Assembly (NCBI GenBank): GCA_018402155.1
Contig: JAGYJG010000001.1
Span: forward strand, 2,128,501 to 2,192,500
From: Bacteroidia bacterium
GTDB lineage: Bacteria; Bacteroidota; Bacteroidia; NS11-12g; UBA9320
DNA length: 64,000 bases
Reading direction: 5' to 3'
Below are positions 18,219 through 28,196 of the stretch, piece after piece; position 1 is the stretch's first letter, and each line of letters opens with the position of its first letter. A program made the position numbers and the translations under genes. Below the pieces are notes generated by a model. The model ran no database searches, had not been told where the DNA came from, and worked only from the letters and a program-made list of their open reading frames with translations.

Positions 18219-19949
18219 TTACCTAATTTGAACAAGCTTTTTATTTTCTAGGGTGTAGATACTATTGCATAGATCTAACTCTTTTGTATTGTGCGTTATG
18301 AAAATAGCTGTTTTTCCTGCTTTCTTTAATTCTTCAATAGCAGCTAAAGTTTGTGTTTTACTATGGGAATCTAGATTATTTGTTACCTCATCAAAAATAT
18401 AGATCGAGGTGTCTTTGTATAGGGCTCTAGCTATTGCAATACGCTGACGCTGGCCACCACTTATTTGCTTGCCTAACTCTCCTACAGATGTCTGAATGCC
18501 AGAGGGTAGCGTATTAATCCAATCTAGAAGGTTTACCTTCTCTAGGCAGCTCATTACTTTGGCCTCATCTGGCTCGTCATCTAAAAAAGCTATATTTTTA
18601 AAAACACTAGCATTTAACATAAAAATATCTTGTTTAACATACGAAAACAAATATTGGTAGGCTTGTTTTTGGTCTTCTGACACACACTTTCCGTCCAATA
18701 AAACAGAGCCTTTCTGTAGATCAAGGAGTGTGCAAAGTACATTAACTAAGGTGGACTTTCCTGCACCACTTTTTCCAATTAAACCTATAAATTCACCTTT
18801 ATATATAGTCAAATTTAATGCGTCAAATACATCAGTTTTATTGCTATAACCAAAACCGATATCACGCAGTGCAAGTGATTTGTCGAATGGGAGAGGTTCA
18901 ATTTCTTTTTCTGATTTTGGGGTATTTATCCCCTCTAAAAATTTTAGTATGTGGTTATTAGTAGCCAAAACGTTAGAAGTGGAGATAACTCTATTCATAC
19001 TTGGTAAAAGTCTAAATGATACCCCTGCGTAAATGGAAAAGTAAGAGACGATTGTACTGGTACTTATATCATTTAACACTCCGTAAAGCACTACGCACAG
19101 CATGCCTGATATAGCTATTACTTCGTAAATACGCGGCGGTACGTAGTGAGACTTTATATAGACACTTTTATTAAGTTCATAGATTTCCTGTTTTATTTCC
19201 GCATATTCATTAAATTTATATTCAGTACTATTCCAAAGTTTTATCTGGGCTATGCCAGAGGTTAATTCTGTTACATTTTCATATATTTTGGGAAAAAGAG
19301 CGTGCAGCTTTTTCCCATGGTTGGCTAATTTATTTTTATTTAGATAGATTAGAAACGCTGCGATTGGGATTATCGAAGCAAAACTAAAAACAAATAAAAG
19401 TGGATTGTATAGTAAGACAGCTGACAACATTAAAATAATGATGAGCAACTCAGATACCAGCATAATACTAGTAAGTAATATAGAATCGGTAAATGAAAGT
19501 GAAACAGCTATTATTTCATTTACAATATCTGATGATTTTCGCTCATAAAAATAGCGCAATTTTTTGCCTGCAATATGTTTGTAATGGTTGTTTGCAATGG
19601 TAGTAGTTATCTCATACGCCCATTTCACTTGGAGCTTATTTAGCTGTACCAAAATAATATTTTTTACCAAGTAGGTTAAAAATAAAAAACTAGTGATAAT
19701 GACGATGAATGTTTTTTGGTCCGTTAAGCCAAGAGTTTGATACAGGAAACTTGTGAAAAAATTATATGTAATGAATGTAGGCTTCAGTAAAGATAGTATT
19801 GTGTGTAATAAAATGCCGATACCACTAATCTCTAGTAAAGCAACAAGCATACTTATTCCTGTCATTTTTATATACTTTGTTCTGCTGGTTTGGTCAAAAA
19901 CCTTCCACAGACGTATCCATGAAGCAGCTATTTTTCTAATTTTATTCAA
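18219..19949 (-). CDS. ABC exporter, fused permease and ATPase
   Basis: This 576-residue half-transporter has an N-terminal type I exporter membrane domain with six hydrophobic helices (to about residue 330) and a C-terminal ATPase. Walker A is GKSGAGKST (392-400), the signature is SGGQ (497-500), Walker B ends in Asp520-Glu521, and the H-loop is FITHN. It would act as a dimer exporting a lipid, glycan or peptide; substrate cannot be told. It resembles MsbA/PglK-type flippases in size. Its start overlaps the FKBP lipoprotein gene by eight bases, so it is last in a three-gene minus-strand operon. Confidence 0.9.
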   Translation of the reverse strand: MNKIRKIAASWIRLWKVFDQTSRTKYIKMTGISMLVALLEISGIGILLHTILSLLKPTFITYNFFTSFLYQTLGLTDQKTFIVIITSFLFLTYLVKNIILVQLNKLQVKWAYEITTTIANNHYKHIAGKKLRYFYERKSSDIVNEIIAVSLSFTDSILLTSIMLVSELLIIILMLSAVLLYNPLLFVFSFASIIPIAAFLIYLNKNKLANHGKKLHALFPKIYENVTELTSGIAQIKLWNSTEYKFNEYAEIKQEIYELNKSVYIKSHYVPPRIYEVIAISGMLCVVLYGVLNDISTSTIVSYFSIYAGVSFRLLPSMNRVISTSNVLATNNHILKFLEGINTPKSEKEIEPLPFDKSLALRDIGFGYSNKTDVFDALNLTIYKGEFIGLIGKSGAGKSTLVNVLCTLLDLQKGSVLLDGKCVSEDQKQAYQYLFSYVKQDIFMLNASVFKNIAFLDDEPDEAKVMSCLEKVNLLDWINTLPSGIQTSVGELGKQISGGQRQRIAIARALYKDTSIYIFDEVTNNLDSHSKTQTLAAIEELKKAGKTAIFITHNTKELDLCNSIYTLENKKLVQIR

Positions 19950-20754
19950 GGATTTCTTTAATTTCTACCTCTATTAATAAGGGCATATAACCTGGGACAC
20001 GAGAGTTTCCATCTGCACCGTAACCCATTTCCGAGGGTACTACCGCTCTAGCACTTTCTCCCGCACCTAGTTTGCTTATCAAAAAGCGAATACCACCCAA
20101 AATATTTTGATCTTCGATATCGTATATCAATAGCATATCTTCATCACTTTTGGCAATTAGCTTTTCATTGAGTGATCTTATAACATAGTTTACTTTTGCT
20201 TTTTTTATGTCCTTCGGAGAGTTTTCTATCTTTTTTAGTTGTTCGTAAACTATTCCTGTTGCGCTATCTCGTATGCTATTCCACCGCATCTTTTCTGTAT
20301 ACCTTCTTATGGCATCGTTTTCGTATACTTTTTTATAAGCTATATGTTCTATGTCTGTCAGCTTATCACGCATCCATAGTTTTATCTTTATTTGTTCATT
20401 TTTTTTTAGGTATGTTGGCACAGAACCATTCATGGAGCTATAAAATTCTTGTGCAGTGAGGTGTATACGAAGGCTGTCATTTTTGCATGTTTCTTCCAAT
20501 AATGAAAACAAGGTAGAGTTGCTATCTAATTGTCGTTTGTGAACTTCGATTTTACGTCCTAGTGCATCGGTATTAAGATATATGGAGTCTTTAGCATTTC
20601 TTGCGACAAGGTCTATTAACCAATGATTTTTATTCGTGGTTTTGCATACTTTACCATTACGTTCAAAAGTGACATTTCCCAGTTTTTCCATCGGCTTTTC
20701 GGCACAAGCAATTAAAAACATTAGGGTATAGAGTAAGATTACTGGTTTTTTCAT
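19942..20754 (-). CDS. FKBP-type peptidyl-prolyl isomerase lipoprotein, GldI-like
   Basis: The 270-residue protein begins with a lipoprotein signal peptide ([17 protein letters not shown], lipid-modified Cys17). The C-terminal third is an FKBP domain (LISKLGAGESARAVVPSEMGYG, then MPLLIEVEIKEIL), and the middle resembles a second, degenerate FKBP-like region. It should assist folding of envelope proteins from the periplasmic face of a membrane. GldI, a gliding-motility lipoprotein of flavobacteria, has this type, so GldI is a candidate, but no other gld genes are here. It overlaps the DHH gene by four bases (ATGA). Confidence 0.83.
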   Translation of the reverse strand: MKKPVILLYTLMFLIACAEKPMEKLGNVTFERNGKVCKTTNKNHWLIDLVARNAKDSIYLNTDALGRKIEVHKRQLDSNSTLFSLLEETCKNDSLRIHLTAQEFYSSMNGSVPTYLKKNEQIKIKLWMRDKLTDIEHIAYKKVYENDAIRRYTEKMRWNSIRDSATGIVYEQLKKIENSPKDIKKAKVNYVIRSLNEKLIAKSDEDMLLIYDIEDQNILGGIRFLISKLGAGESARAVVPSEMGYGADGNSRVPGYMPLLIEVEIKEILE

Positions 20755-21761
20755 TGCAAATGTTTTTTGAATGTTTTAATGGCCGTCTTGAATGCGCTGA
20801 TAGTTTCTTCTAGTGAGTCTTTACTAGCTCCCCCAGCGGCATTTAGGTGACCTCCACCGCCAAAAAAAGTACCGCTAAATTCATTGCAAGGAAAGGAATC
20901 AGTACTTCTAAAACTCATTTTTACTAGGTAACCTCGGTCTATAATAAGTGCGCTCATTTTTACTCCTCTGATACCAAGTCCATAGTTTACAAAACCTTCA
21001 GTATCACCTGTTACTACATTGTATCTGTCTAGTTCATCTAGCGTAAGGTGGGCCAATGCCACTGTGCCATTTTCTATTAATTCTATTTTATTGGCCAGAA
21101 AATATCCTAATAACTGCAGTCGTTCAAGTCGATTTTGGTCAAAAAGTGAGCGATAAATTTTGTCTGGAACTACACCTATTGTCATCAGATTTGCTGCTGT
21201 GAGTAGTGTGCTGCTCGTAGTGCTACCAAAACGAAAAGATCCTGTGTCAGTTATTAGGCCAGTGTAAATACATTCACCCATTTCTTTGTTCATGGCAGTG
21301 GGGTCCAAGTGTGATTGGATATAATTGTAAACCAGCTCGCAGGTAGAACTCGCACCAATTTCGACAAACCGTTCGTGGTCAAAATTTTGAGGATCTTGAT
21401 GGTGGTCTATCATAATAATCTTAGCTTTACAGTCTTCAATATCCTTACCCATTTGATTTATTCGTCCTAGTGCATTAAAGTCTAAACAAAAAATGTATGA
21501 TGCGTTTTTTATTAGCTGAGCACAGTATTCGGGTTGCTCCTCATACACTATTACAGCTTCATTACCCGGTAACCAATGCAGGAATTCAGAGTAATCTGTA
21601 GGTGTAACTACTTGACTATCTATTCCCGAGTTTTTAAGATAGTTATATAGACCAAGGCTAGAACCCATGGCATCTCCATCCGGCTTATGATGTGTGGTAA
21701 TAATTATGTTTCCTGAATGCTCTTCGAGTTCTCTTAGGCTGTGTTTTATAGTATCTTGCAC
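20751..21761 (-). CDS. DHH-family phosphoesterase (NrnA-like)
   Basis: This 336-residue protein is a DHH/DHHA1 phosphoesterase like the bifunctional nanoRNase/pAp phosphatase NrnA. Motifs include [12 protein letters not shown] (residues 20-31), the DHH box in [11 protein letters not shown], and the C-terminal DHHA1 glycine motif [11 protein letters not shown]. It likely degrades short oligoribonucleotides and pAp in the cytoplasm. It is first in the minus-strand operon with the FKBP lipoprotein and the ABC exporter, and is divergent from ndk with an 80-base spacer. Confidence 0.9.
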   Translation of the reverse strand: MQDTIKHSLRELEEHSGNIIITTHHKPDGDAMGSSLGLYNYLKNSGIDSQVVTPTDYSEFLHWLPGNEAVIVYEEQPEYCAQLIKNASYIFCLDFNALGRINQMGKDIEDCKAKIIMIDHHQDPQNFDHERFVEIGASSTCELVYNYIQSHLDPTAMNKEMGECIYTGLITDTGSFRFGSTTSSTLLTAANLMTIGVVPDKIYRSLFDQNRLERLQLLGYFLANKIELIENGTVALAHLTLDELDRYNVVTGDTEGFVNYGLGIRGVKMSALIIDRGYLVKMSFRSTDSFPCNEFSGTFFGGGGHLNAAGGASKDSLEETISAFKTAIKTFKKHLQ

Positions 21762-21808
21762 GCTTTTTTTATTATGTTACAAAACTCGTAAAAAGAATGA
21801 GATATATC

Positions 21809-21816
21809 TATTTTTG
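21809..21816 (+). promoter_or_regulatory. Candidate -7 box of ndk
   Basis: TATTTTTG followed by CAC matches TAnnTTTG and lies 25 bases before the ndk ATG. No -33 TTTG at proper spacing was seen. Confidence 0.5.
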
Positions 21817-21841
21817 CACTCGATTAAACAAAAGAAAAACA

Positions 21842-22258
21842 ATGTCAAAAATTACATTCACAATGATAAAGCCAGATGCGGTAGCAAATGGCCACACCGG
21901 AAAAATCATCAATGATATTATAGAAGGAGGATTTAGTATTAAAGCTATGAAATACCTTCGATTGTCCAAAGAAAAAGCAGAAGCCTTTTATGGTGTTCAC
22001 CGTGATCGTCCTTTTTTTAATGACTTGGTTAGTTTTATGACCTCGGGCACAATAGTAGCTTTGGTTTTGTCAAAAGAAAATGCTGTATCTGATTTTAGAA
22101 CATTAATTGGCGCTACAAATCCAGCAGACGCAGAGGAAGGCACTATTCGTGCAAAATATGCAAAAAGTATAGATGCGAATGCAATACACGGCAGTGATAG
22201 CGATGAAAATGCCGCTGGTGAAGCTTCTTTCTTTTTCTCAAGTTTTGAGATGTATTAA
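21842..22258 (+). CDS. ndk: Nucleoside diphosphate kinase
   Basis: The 138-residue enzyme transfers the gamma phosphate from ATP to nucleoside diphosphates. The catalytic histidine is in NAIHGSDS and the N-terminus [14 protein letters not shown] is typical. An upstream in-frame ATG at 21797 would overlap the -7 box and add 15 unrelated residues, so the ATG at 21842 is chosen. It is monocistronic, with a terminator about 110 bases after the stop. Confidence 0.96.
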   Translation: MSKITFTMIKPDAVANGHTGKIINDIIEGGFSIKAMKYLRLSKEKAEAFYGVHRDRPFFNDLVSFMTSGTIVALVLSKENAVSDFRTLIGATNPADAEEGTIRAKYAKSIDANAIHGSDSDENAAGEASFFFSSFEMY

Positions 22259-22368
22259 ATCATCTTTCGATAATTTAGCACAAAACACAAGAATAGAGTT
22301 ATCCTTTGTGATATGAAGTCATGCAAGTTATATAGTGTGATTTTGTATTAACTTTATTAAACTAAAAA

Positions 22369-22401
22369 GTGCCAGTCAGCTCCTTGACCGGTATTTTTTT
22401 T
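22369..22401 (+). terminator. Rho-independent terminator downstream of ndk
   Basis: A ten-position stem (GTGCCAGTCA with TGACCGGTAT; one A-C mismatch and two G-U pairs) around a six-base loop is followed by eight T. It lies 110 bases past the ndk stop, the only candidate in this 263-base gap. Confidence 0.65.
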
Positions 22402-22521
22402 GAGCCGTAATTAAAACACCAAGTATATAATTACGTTATACTAGTGAGCTTTAGTCTAATTTTATTTATTTTTACACTTCTACTAATAACTTAACCTTAG
22501 CGAGCCAAATTTTTTAAAAAC

Positions 22522-24603
22522 ATGAAATTAAAAACTATATTCTTCCTTGTTGCTCCCTTTCTATTTATAGCTTTTGGATTTTATCTAAAAAAAACAAATA
22601 CAGGTGAAGATATACTTCTAAGAGCAATAAATGCTAGCCTGCAAGGAGCTCACTATGATGCGCCCAAAGTAGACGATAATTTTTCGATAAAAGCGTTTAA
22701 TATGTATCTAGAGAATGTGGATGCAAGTAAGCGTCTGCTCCTACAAAGTGATGTAGATGCTCTCAGGGAATATGAAAATAAAATAGACGATGAAACTATA
22801 AATGGAACATACGAATTGTTTGAAAAATCTTTGGAAATACTAGATAGACAAATGAAATTAACAGAAGGCTATTTTGAAGATATACTCTCTCAGCCGTTTG
22901 ATTTTAATGTGGTTGAAGAAGTTTCTTTTGGAGAAGATGTAGCCTATGTAAATACTCTAGAAGAACTGAAAGACAGATGGCGCAAGTATTTGAAATATAA
23001 TGTGCTAACTCGACTTTATTCAGATAAAGTGGCGCAAGATAAATTGACAGAAAACTCAGATACTGCCTTTGTACCAATACCATTAGATTCGTTAGAGGCT
23101 AAAGCAAGACTGAGTGTATTGAAAACGCATAGAGATTATTATAAAAGGCTGAATAGATTGGACCGCCAAGAAAGACTTTCGGTGTATGTCAATAGTATTA
23201 CTTCCGTTTATGACCCCCATACCAATTACTTCCCGCCAGCTCAGAAAGAAGATTTTGACATTCAAATGAGTGGACACTTAGAGGGTATAGGAGCCCAGCT
23301 GCAAGAAAAAGACGGCTACATAAAAATCACTAATATTATTCCCGGGGGTCCTTCATATCTCCAAGGTGAGTTGCAAACAAATGACCTTATAATTAGGGTA
23401 AAACAAGAAGGCGGAGAAGCTGTAGATGTGGTAGATTGGAGGATAAATGATGCTGTGAAAATAATACGAGGGAAAAAGGGAACTAAAGTAATACTTACAG
23501 TTAGAAAACCAGACGGCACCCAAAAGGATATAGCGATAACACGCGATATAGTAGTACTAGAAGAGACTTATGCCAAGTCGCTCATAATTAAGGATAAAGA
23601 CAATATATCTGCTGGGTATATATACCTACCTAGTTTTTATGCAGATTTCAATAATCCACGGGGTAGATTCAGTTGGAAAGATGTAAAAGTAGAAGTTGAC
23701 AAACTAAAGAAAACTGGAGTGAAGGGTATCCTTCTTGATCTCAGAAATAATGGAGGAGGATCACTTGATGATGTGGTTAAAATGGGTGGCCTTTTTATAG
23801 ACCAAGGACCTATAGTACAAGTAAAAGAAAAAGGTAGAGCTCCACAAGTTCTCGAAGATCGCTATGCAGGTATAGAGTGGGACGGTGCCTTAGTCATTAT
23901 GGTAAACGAATTTAGCGCGTCAGCCTCTGAGATACTAGCTGCTGCTATGCAAGATTATAACAGAGCGGTTATAATTGGCTCATCTTCTACTCACGGCAAA
24001 GGAACAGTGCAACGATTTTTAGATCTAAATAGAGCTGTGCGTAGTAAGGATATCCCAGACCTTGGTAGTATAAAACTTACAATTCAAAAATTTTATAGAA
24101 TAAATGGAGATGCCACGCAACTAAAAGGGGTAAAATCAGACATACTTATTCCCGATAATTATATGTACATAAAAACCGGCGAAAAAGAACACGATTACCC
24201 GATGGCTTGGGATCAAATACAACCCGCAAACTACGACCAAAATCAATTCAATATACCTAGTAAGGTGTACAAAAAAAGTCAAGAACGGGTAAGTAAAAAC
24301 CGCACTTTTCAACTAATAGAAGAAAATGCTCGACGTTGGGAAAGCGAACGAGAAAACAATACATATACACTAAATATTGATACATACGAAGCTCAAGAAA
24401 AACAAGAAAAAATAGAAACTCAAAAATTTGAAGCCTTAAACGAAATACAAATTGACGGTTTTGAAGTTTTTAATTTGCCTATCGACCTAAAGAGTATAGA
24501 GCAAGAAGAGGCACGCCTGAAACGAAATAATGATTGGATAAAAAGTATTAGTAAAGACCCTTATGTGTATGAGGGTTTACAGATTATTGAAGATTTGAAT
24601 TAG
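22522..24603 (+). CDS. Carboxy-terminal processing protease, S41 family (Prc/Tsp-like)
   Basis: The 693-residue envelope protease has an N-terminal signal/anchor (MKLKTIFFLVAPFLFIAFGF), a helical N-terminal region, a PDZ domain near 240-340 and the S41 catalytic core. The Ser-Lys dyad is visible: Ser467 in FSASASE and Lys493 in THGKGTVQ. The long C-terminal helical tail corresponds to the extension of tail-specific proteases. It degrades or processes periplasmic proteins from their C-termini. It has its own 263-base upstream region and converges on the photolyase gene. Confidence 0.92.
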   Translation: MKLKTIFFLVAPFLFIAFGFYLKKTNTGEDILLRAINASLQGAHYDAPKVDDNFSIKAFNMYLENVDASKRLLLQSDVDALREYENKIDDETINGTYELFEKSLEILDRQMKLTEGYFEDILSQPFDFNVVEEVSFGEDVAYVNTLEELKDRWRKYLKYNVLTRLYSDKVAQDKLTENSDTAFVPIPLDSLEAKARLSVLKTHRDYYKRLNRLDRQERLSVYVNSITSVYDPHTNYFPPAQKEDFDIQMSGHLEGIGAQLQEKDGYIKITNIIPGGPSYLQGELQTNDLIIRVKQEGGEAVDVVDWRINDAVKIIRGKKGTKVILTVRKPDGTQKDIAITRDIVVLEETYAKSLIIKDKDNISAGYIYLPSFYADFNNPRGRFSWKDVKVEVDKLKKTGVKGILLDLRNNGGGSLDDVVKMGGLFIDQGPIVQVKEKGRAPQVLEDRYAGIEWDGALVIMVNEFSASASEILAAAMQDYNRAVIIGSSSTHGKGTVQRFLDLNRAVRSKDIPDLGSIKLTIQKFYRINGDATQLKGVKSDILIPDNYMYIKTGEKEHDYPMAWDQIQPANYDQNQFNIPSKVYKKSQERVSKNRTFQLIEENARRWESERENNTYTLNIDTYEAQEKQEKIETQKFEALNEIQIDGFEVFNLPIDLKSIEQEEARLKRNNDWIKSISKDPYVYEGLQIIEDLN

Positions 24604-24627
24604 CGAATATCCATTTGACCTGATGTT

Positions 24628-26079
24628 CTAGTGTTTTTTTCTTGCTACAATATGCTTTTCTAATACAGCTTTTGTTCCTTCTTTAACGGCAGCAGATTTT
24701 TTTGTCCCCCAAAGTTCAGCCCTAGCAACTTGCAGTGCTTCCGTAACATTTAGTATGGGTGCAGGGTAGTCCGTAGCCACACCAAACATAGTACGTTCCA
24801 TTTCATTCATTTTCCATGGCTCATGTATGTATTCGTTTGGAAAATCAGCCAACTCGGGTACCCATTTTCTGATAAAGTGGCCTTGTGGGTCGTGCTCCAT
24901 ACCTTGTTTCGTTGGGTTGTAAATACGTATCGTGTTGATACCTGTAACTGATGCTTGCATTTGAAACTGTGGATAATGTATGCCGGGTTCAAAATCAGTA
25001 AATTGACGTGCTAAATGATGCACCCCGTCTTCCCAATTTTGCAACATAGCGTGTGTGAAAAATGAAACTAGCATGCTGCGCATTCTGAAATTTAGATAAC
25101 CAGTGTGCATTACACAACGCATACATGCATCAATCAGTGGAATTCCTGTTGTTCCGTTTTTCCATCGCACTATATTTTCCGAATTTCGAGGTCTCTGTAT
25201 ATAGCTGTAAGCTTTGTTTTGCGGCAAGTATTCCATTTCTACCTCTTGTTCAAATTTTTGAATAAAATGGTCGTGCCAACGTAGCCTAGACAAAAATGCA
25301 GCTAAATTTCTTTTGTTGCCCACTTTGCTTGCATTATATACCGTCTGGTATACCTGCCTTATACTCAAACTTCCCCAAGCTAAATGTGAAGATAGCCTAC
25401 TGCACGAAATTCTACTCTCTTCAGGTTTTGAGATGTGGACCATATAATGGTTGGATCGTTTTTCTATAAAACTATTCAGTAATTTTTGCCCTAGCTGTTC
25501 CCCACCCCTTTGTATTTGCCTGTCTGTTTCCAAAGATTTGAAATATGTGGCATCAAACTGTGGCATGAGCGGACGTATAGTATTTAGTTGCTCTATTTTG
25601 ACGTTTGCCAATGGAGAATGCATATATTCATACCATTTTTTTGCCCAATCTTGTTGCTTTTTATTACCGCGCAGTACACCATTGTTTTGGTACTCGTACC
25701 AAGAAATTTTGTGGCTTTTGCACCATTCTCCAATAGACTTATCTAATGAGTAGGTTACATTTAAACCAGTTTCTTGATGAGAGTATATCGCCGCTATATG
25801 GTATTGTTCTTTTAGGTACTTAAAAATAGCTAAACTCTCTCCCTGTACTACAGTTATCTTTTGGTCTCGAGTTTTTAAATGATTGCCTATTGTTACCAAA
25901 CAATCTCGCACAAATTGCCAGTGTCTTGGTGCGTAGTGAGGGTCTTCTATAAGCGATGTGTCCAAGATGTACAGTAAGATAATAGGTTGGCCACAAGCAA
26001 TGGCATTGCATAAGGGAGTGTGGTCATGAAGTCTTAAGTCTCTTTTGAACCACACTATGCTAACACTTGACGCTGACAT
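24628..26079 (-). CDS. Cryptochrome/photolyase family protein (class I-like)
   Basis: The protein has the photolyase N-terminal alpha/beta domain ([15 protein letters not shown]) and the FAD-binding domain with [18 protein letters not shown] and [11 protein letters not shown], typical of photolyase-like flavoproteins that repair UV pyrimidine dimers or sense blue light. Starts at GTG 26142 or ATG 26133 would add 18-21 residues of poor family match; ATG 26079 gives [14 protein letters not shown], 483 residues, and is preferred. It is divergent from the SDR gene, so the 26080-26162 region probably carries promoters for both halves of the photolyase island. Repair and sensing cannot be told apart by eye. 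Confidence 0.9.
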   Translation of the reverse strand: MSASSVSIVWFKRDLRLHDHTPLCNAIACGQPIILLYILDTSLIEDPHYAPRHWQFVRDCLVTIGNHLKTRDQKITVVQGESLAIFKYLKEQYHIAAIYSHQETGLNVTYSLDKSIGEWCKSHKISWYEYQNNGVLRGNKKQQDWAKKWYEYMHSPLANVKIEQLNTIRPLMPQFDATYFKSLETDRQIQRGGEQLGQKLLNSFIEKRSNHYMVHISKPEESRISCSRLSSHLAWGSLSIRQVYQTVYNASKVGNKRNLAAFLSRLRWHDHFIQKFEQEVEMEYLPQNKAYSYIQRPRNSENIVRWKNGTTGIPLIDACMRCVMHTGYLNFRMRSMLVSFFTHAMLQNWEDGVHHLARQFTDFEPGIHYPQFQMQASVTGINTIRIYNPTKQGMEHDPQGHFIRKWVPELADFPNEYIHEPWKMNEMERTMFGVATDYPAPILNVTEALQVARAELWGTKKSAAVKEGTKAVLEKHIVARKKH

Positions 26080-26162
26080 ATAGAAGTTAAAACGGCTGGT
26101 GAGACTCTTTGTTTTACTAAAGTCAAAAACCATCTGAGGCACTTTACGTTATATTAATTATA

Positions 26163-26831
26163 ATGAAAAAAGTACTCATAATAGGTGGTAACACAGGAAT
26201 AGGAGCGGCACTGAGTTTACAATTAAAAGAACAAGGAGTAGAGACTATATTGCTCAGCAGAACCCAAGGTGGCTTGGATGTAACGCAGGAAGAACCTTTA
26301 TTTCCAGAAATCATAGGTCCTGTAGATGCATTGGTCTATTGTCCTGGCAGTATTAATTTAAAACCATTTAGAGCCCTAAAACTTTCGGATTTTGCGCATG
26401 ATATGGAGGTAAATTACTATGGGGCAATAAAAACCATCAAGCATTATTTGCCTAATTTGAAAGAGGCAGAAAATGCAAGTATTGTTCTATTTAGTACTGT
26501 TGCAGTACAAAAAGGCATGCCTTTTCATAGTAGTATTGCGGGGGCAAAAGGGGCTGTAGAGGGTCTTACTCGTTCGTTAGCTGCAGAGTTTGCACCAACT
26601 ATACGTGTCAATTGTATAGCTCCCAGCTTAACTGATACTCCGCTAGCAGAGAAACTATTAAGAAATGAAAAGCAAAGAGAAGGTGCCGAAAATAGACATC
26701 CTTTAAAATCAATAGGTGAGGCAGCTGATATAGCTCACATGGCCAATTTTTTAGTAGGTGAAAAATCTCGTTGGATGAGTGGACAAATTATAGGCGTAGA
26801 TGGAGGCATGAGTAGCCTTTCAACTGGATAG
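26163..26831 (+). CDS. Short-chain dehydrogenase/reductase family protein lacking the catalytic Tyr
   Basis: The 222-residue protein has the SDR Rossmann start GGNTGIGAALS and the NAG-like region, Ser111, and Lys129 in AGAKGAVEGLT. The tyrosine that should lie four residues before that lysine is Ile125 (SSIAGAK), so classic hydride-transfer chemistry is doubtful. SDR genes of this kind often neighbour bacterial cryptochrome/photolyase genes, but their role is not known to me. It starts the plus-strand half of the photolyase island; DUF2256 follows after 38 bases. Confidence 0.85.
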   Translation: MKKVLIIGGNTGIGAALSLQLKEQGVETILLSRTQGGLDVTQEEPLFPEIIGPVDALVYCPGSINLKPFRALKLSDFAHDMEVNYYGAIKTIKHYLPNLKEAENASIVLFSTVAVQKGMPFHSSIAGAKGAVEGLTRSLAAEFAPTIRVNCIAPSLTDTPLAEKLLRNEKQREGAENRHPLKSIGEAADIAHMANFLVGEKSRWMSGQIIGVDGGMSSLSTG

Positions 26832-26869
26832 TAATTTGAGATACTACTAAAATTTAAATGTAGGAATAC

Positions 26870-27025
26870 ATGCACAAAAAAAGTCATTTGCCTACCAAAG
26901 AGTGTTCCACTTGCGGGTTGGTTTTTTCGTGGAGAAAAAAATGGGAGAAAAATTGGAATAATGTAATGTATTGTAGTGAACGCTGTAAACGAAATAAAAA
27001 ACAGACAAATAGTCCATTGGTTTAG
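26870..27025 (+). CDS. DUF2256 small zinc-ribbon protein
   Basis: A 51-residue protein starting [16 protein letters not shown]. It has four cysteines (Cys12, Cys15, Cys35, Cys39) as CxxC and CxxxC, surrounding [17 protein letters not shown], the hallmark of DUF2256. The family is short and frequently encoded beside photolyase/cryptochrome genes in bacteria; its function is unknown. The last 50 bases overlap the next gene in another frame, so translation of the two is probably coupled. Confidence 0.85.
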   Translation: MHKKSHLPTKECSTCGLVFSWRKKWEKNWNNVMYCSERCKRNKKQTNSPLV

Positions 27026-28196
27026 AAATGACCAACGGGTTTCGGACCATGAGATTATATCAAATATGAATAAATTTGATAGTCTCACAACTTTTTACGT
27101 ACATGCTGATAAATATGATAAAAACCATGCTCTTGGTTTTCCCTGGATCAGTGAAAATAGAAAGGCCTTTTTAAATGATTCATTGCTAGAATTAGCTAGC
27201 CATCTAAAATTCCTAGGTATAGAATTTAGGCAATTTAATTCTGTGAAAGAACTGATAAGTAGCGGATTACTTATCGGTAAAACGTTAACATACCAACGTA
27301 TCTATAGTATGGAAGAGCAAAAACAAGAGCTAGAGGTGATTCAACATCACAATGAACAAGTATTTACATTTGACGGGTTTACGCTTGTAGACAATGCTAA
27401 TCTTCCTTTCGAACTCCATAAAATTCCGCAGGTTTTTACTGCTTTCAAAAACAAAATAGAGAAATACGGAGCGTTTAATAAATGTGTTGCCTTGCCAAAT
27501 CTGCCAACGAATGCGCTAACTTTTGCACAAAAAGGTGGAGAAAACTACGGCCTGAGTCGTTTAAAATACTACTTGCAAGATACTGATCTAATAGCTAACT
27601 ATAAACAGACACGTAATGGCATGTTAGGCACTGATTATAGCAGCAGATTTAGTCCGTGGCTTGCCTTGGGAAATCTTTCTGCACGTACAATTGCATACTA
27701 TATTTACCAGTATGAAAAAGATGTTAATGCCAACGAATCAACCTATTGGCTTATTTTTGAACTTCTGTGGCGTGATTTTTTTCAGTTGAATTTAAGAGTA
27801 CATCAAAATAAGTTTTTCAAAAAAGGGGGTATACAAGAAAAACAAGGAAAATGGAGAACCACTGATAGTATTTTTTGGAAATGGGCAAATGGTGAAACAG
27901 GTGATGAGCTAGTAGATGCAAATATGCGTGAGCTCAATACAACAGCCTGGATGAGTAACCGGGGAAGGCAAAATGTAGCCAGTTATTTGATTCATGACCT
28001 TGGCATAGACTGGCGGCTAGGCGCTGCCTACTTAGAGAGTAAATTAATAGATTACGACCCTGCAAGCAACTGGGGCAATTGGATGTATATAGCAGGCGTA
28101 GGTCACGACCCACGTCCATTTAGAAAATTTGACACTGTTGGTCAAGCAGATCGTTACGACCCCAGCAGAAACTACCGAGACTTATGGCTAAAATAG
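26976..28196 (+). CDS. Cryptochrome DASH
   Basis: The 406-residue protein has the photolyase antenna domain ([15 protein letters not shown]) and FAD domain of the DASH group, with [35 protein letters not shown] and [18 protein letters not shown]. Cry-DASH proteins bind FAD and a folate antenna and repair cyclobutane dimers in single-stranded DNA. The start is GTG at 26976: an in-frame stop at 26964 and no ATG leave no other option. It overlaps DUF2256 by 50 bases and the next gene by 13 bases. It is a little short for the group (about 430-490). Confidence 0.93.
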   Translation: MNAVNEIKNRQIVHWFRNDQRVSDHEIISNMNKFDSLTTFYVHADKYDKNHALGFPWISENRKAFLNDSLLELASHLKFLGIEFRQFNSVKELISSGLLIGKTLTYQRIYSMEEQKQELEVIQHHNEQVFTFDGFTLVDNANLPFELHKIPQVFTAFKNKIEKYGAFNKCVALPNLPTNALTFAQKGGENYGLSRLKYYLQDTDLIANYKQTRNGMLGTDYSSRFSPWLALGNLSARTIAYYIYQYEKDVNANESTYWLIFELLWRDFFQLNLRVHQNKFFKKGGIQEKQGKWRTTDSIFWKWANGETGDELVDANMRELNTTAWMSNRGRQNVASYLIHDLGIDWRLGAAYLESKLIDYDPASNWGNWMYIAGVGHDPRPFRKFDTVGQADRYDPSRNYRDLWLK

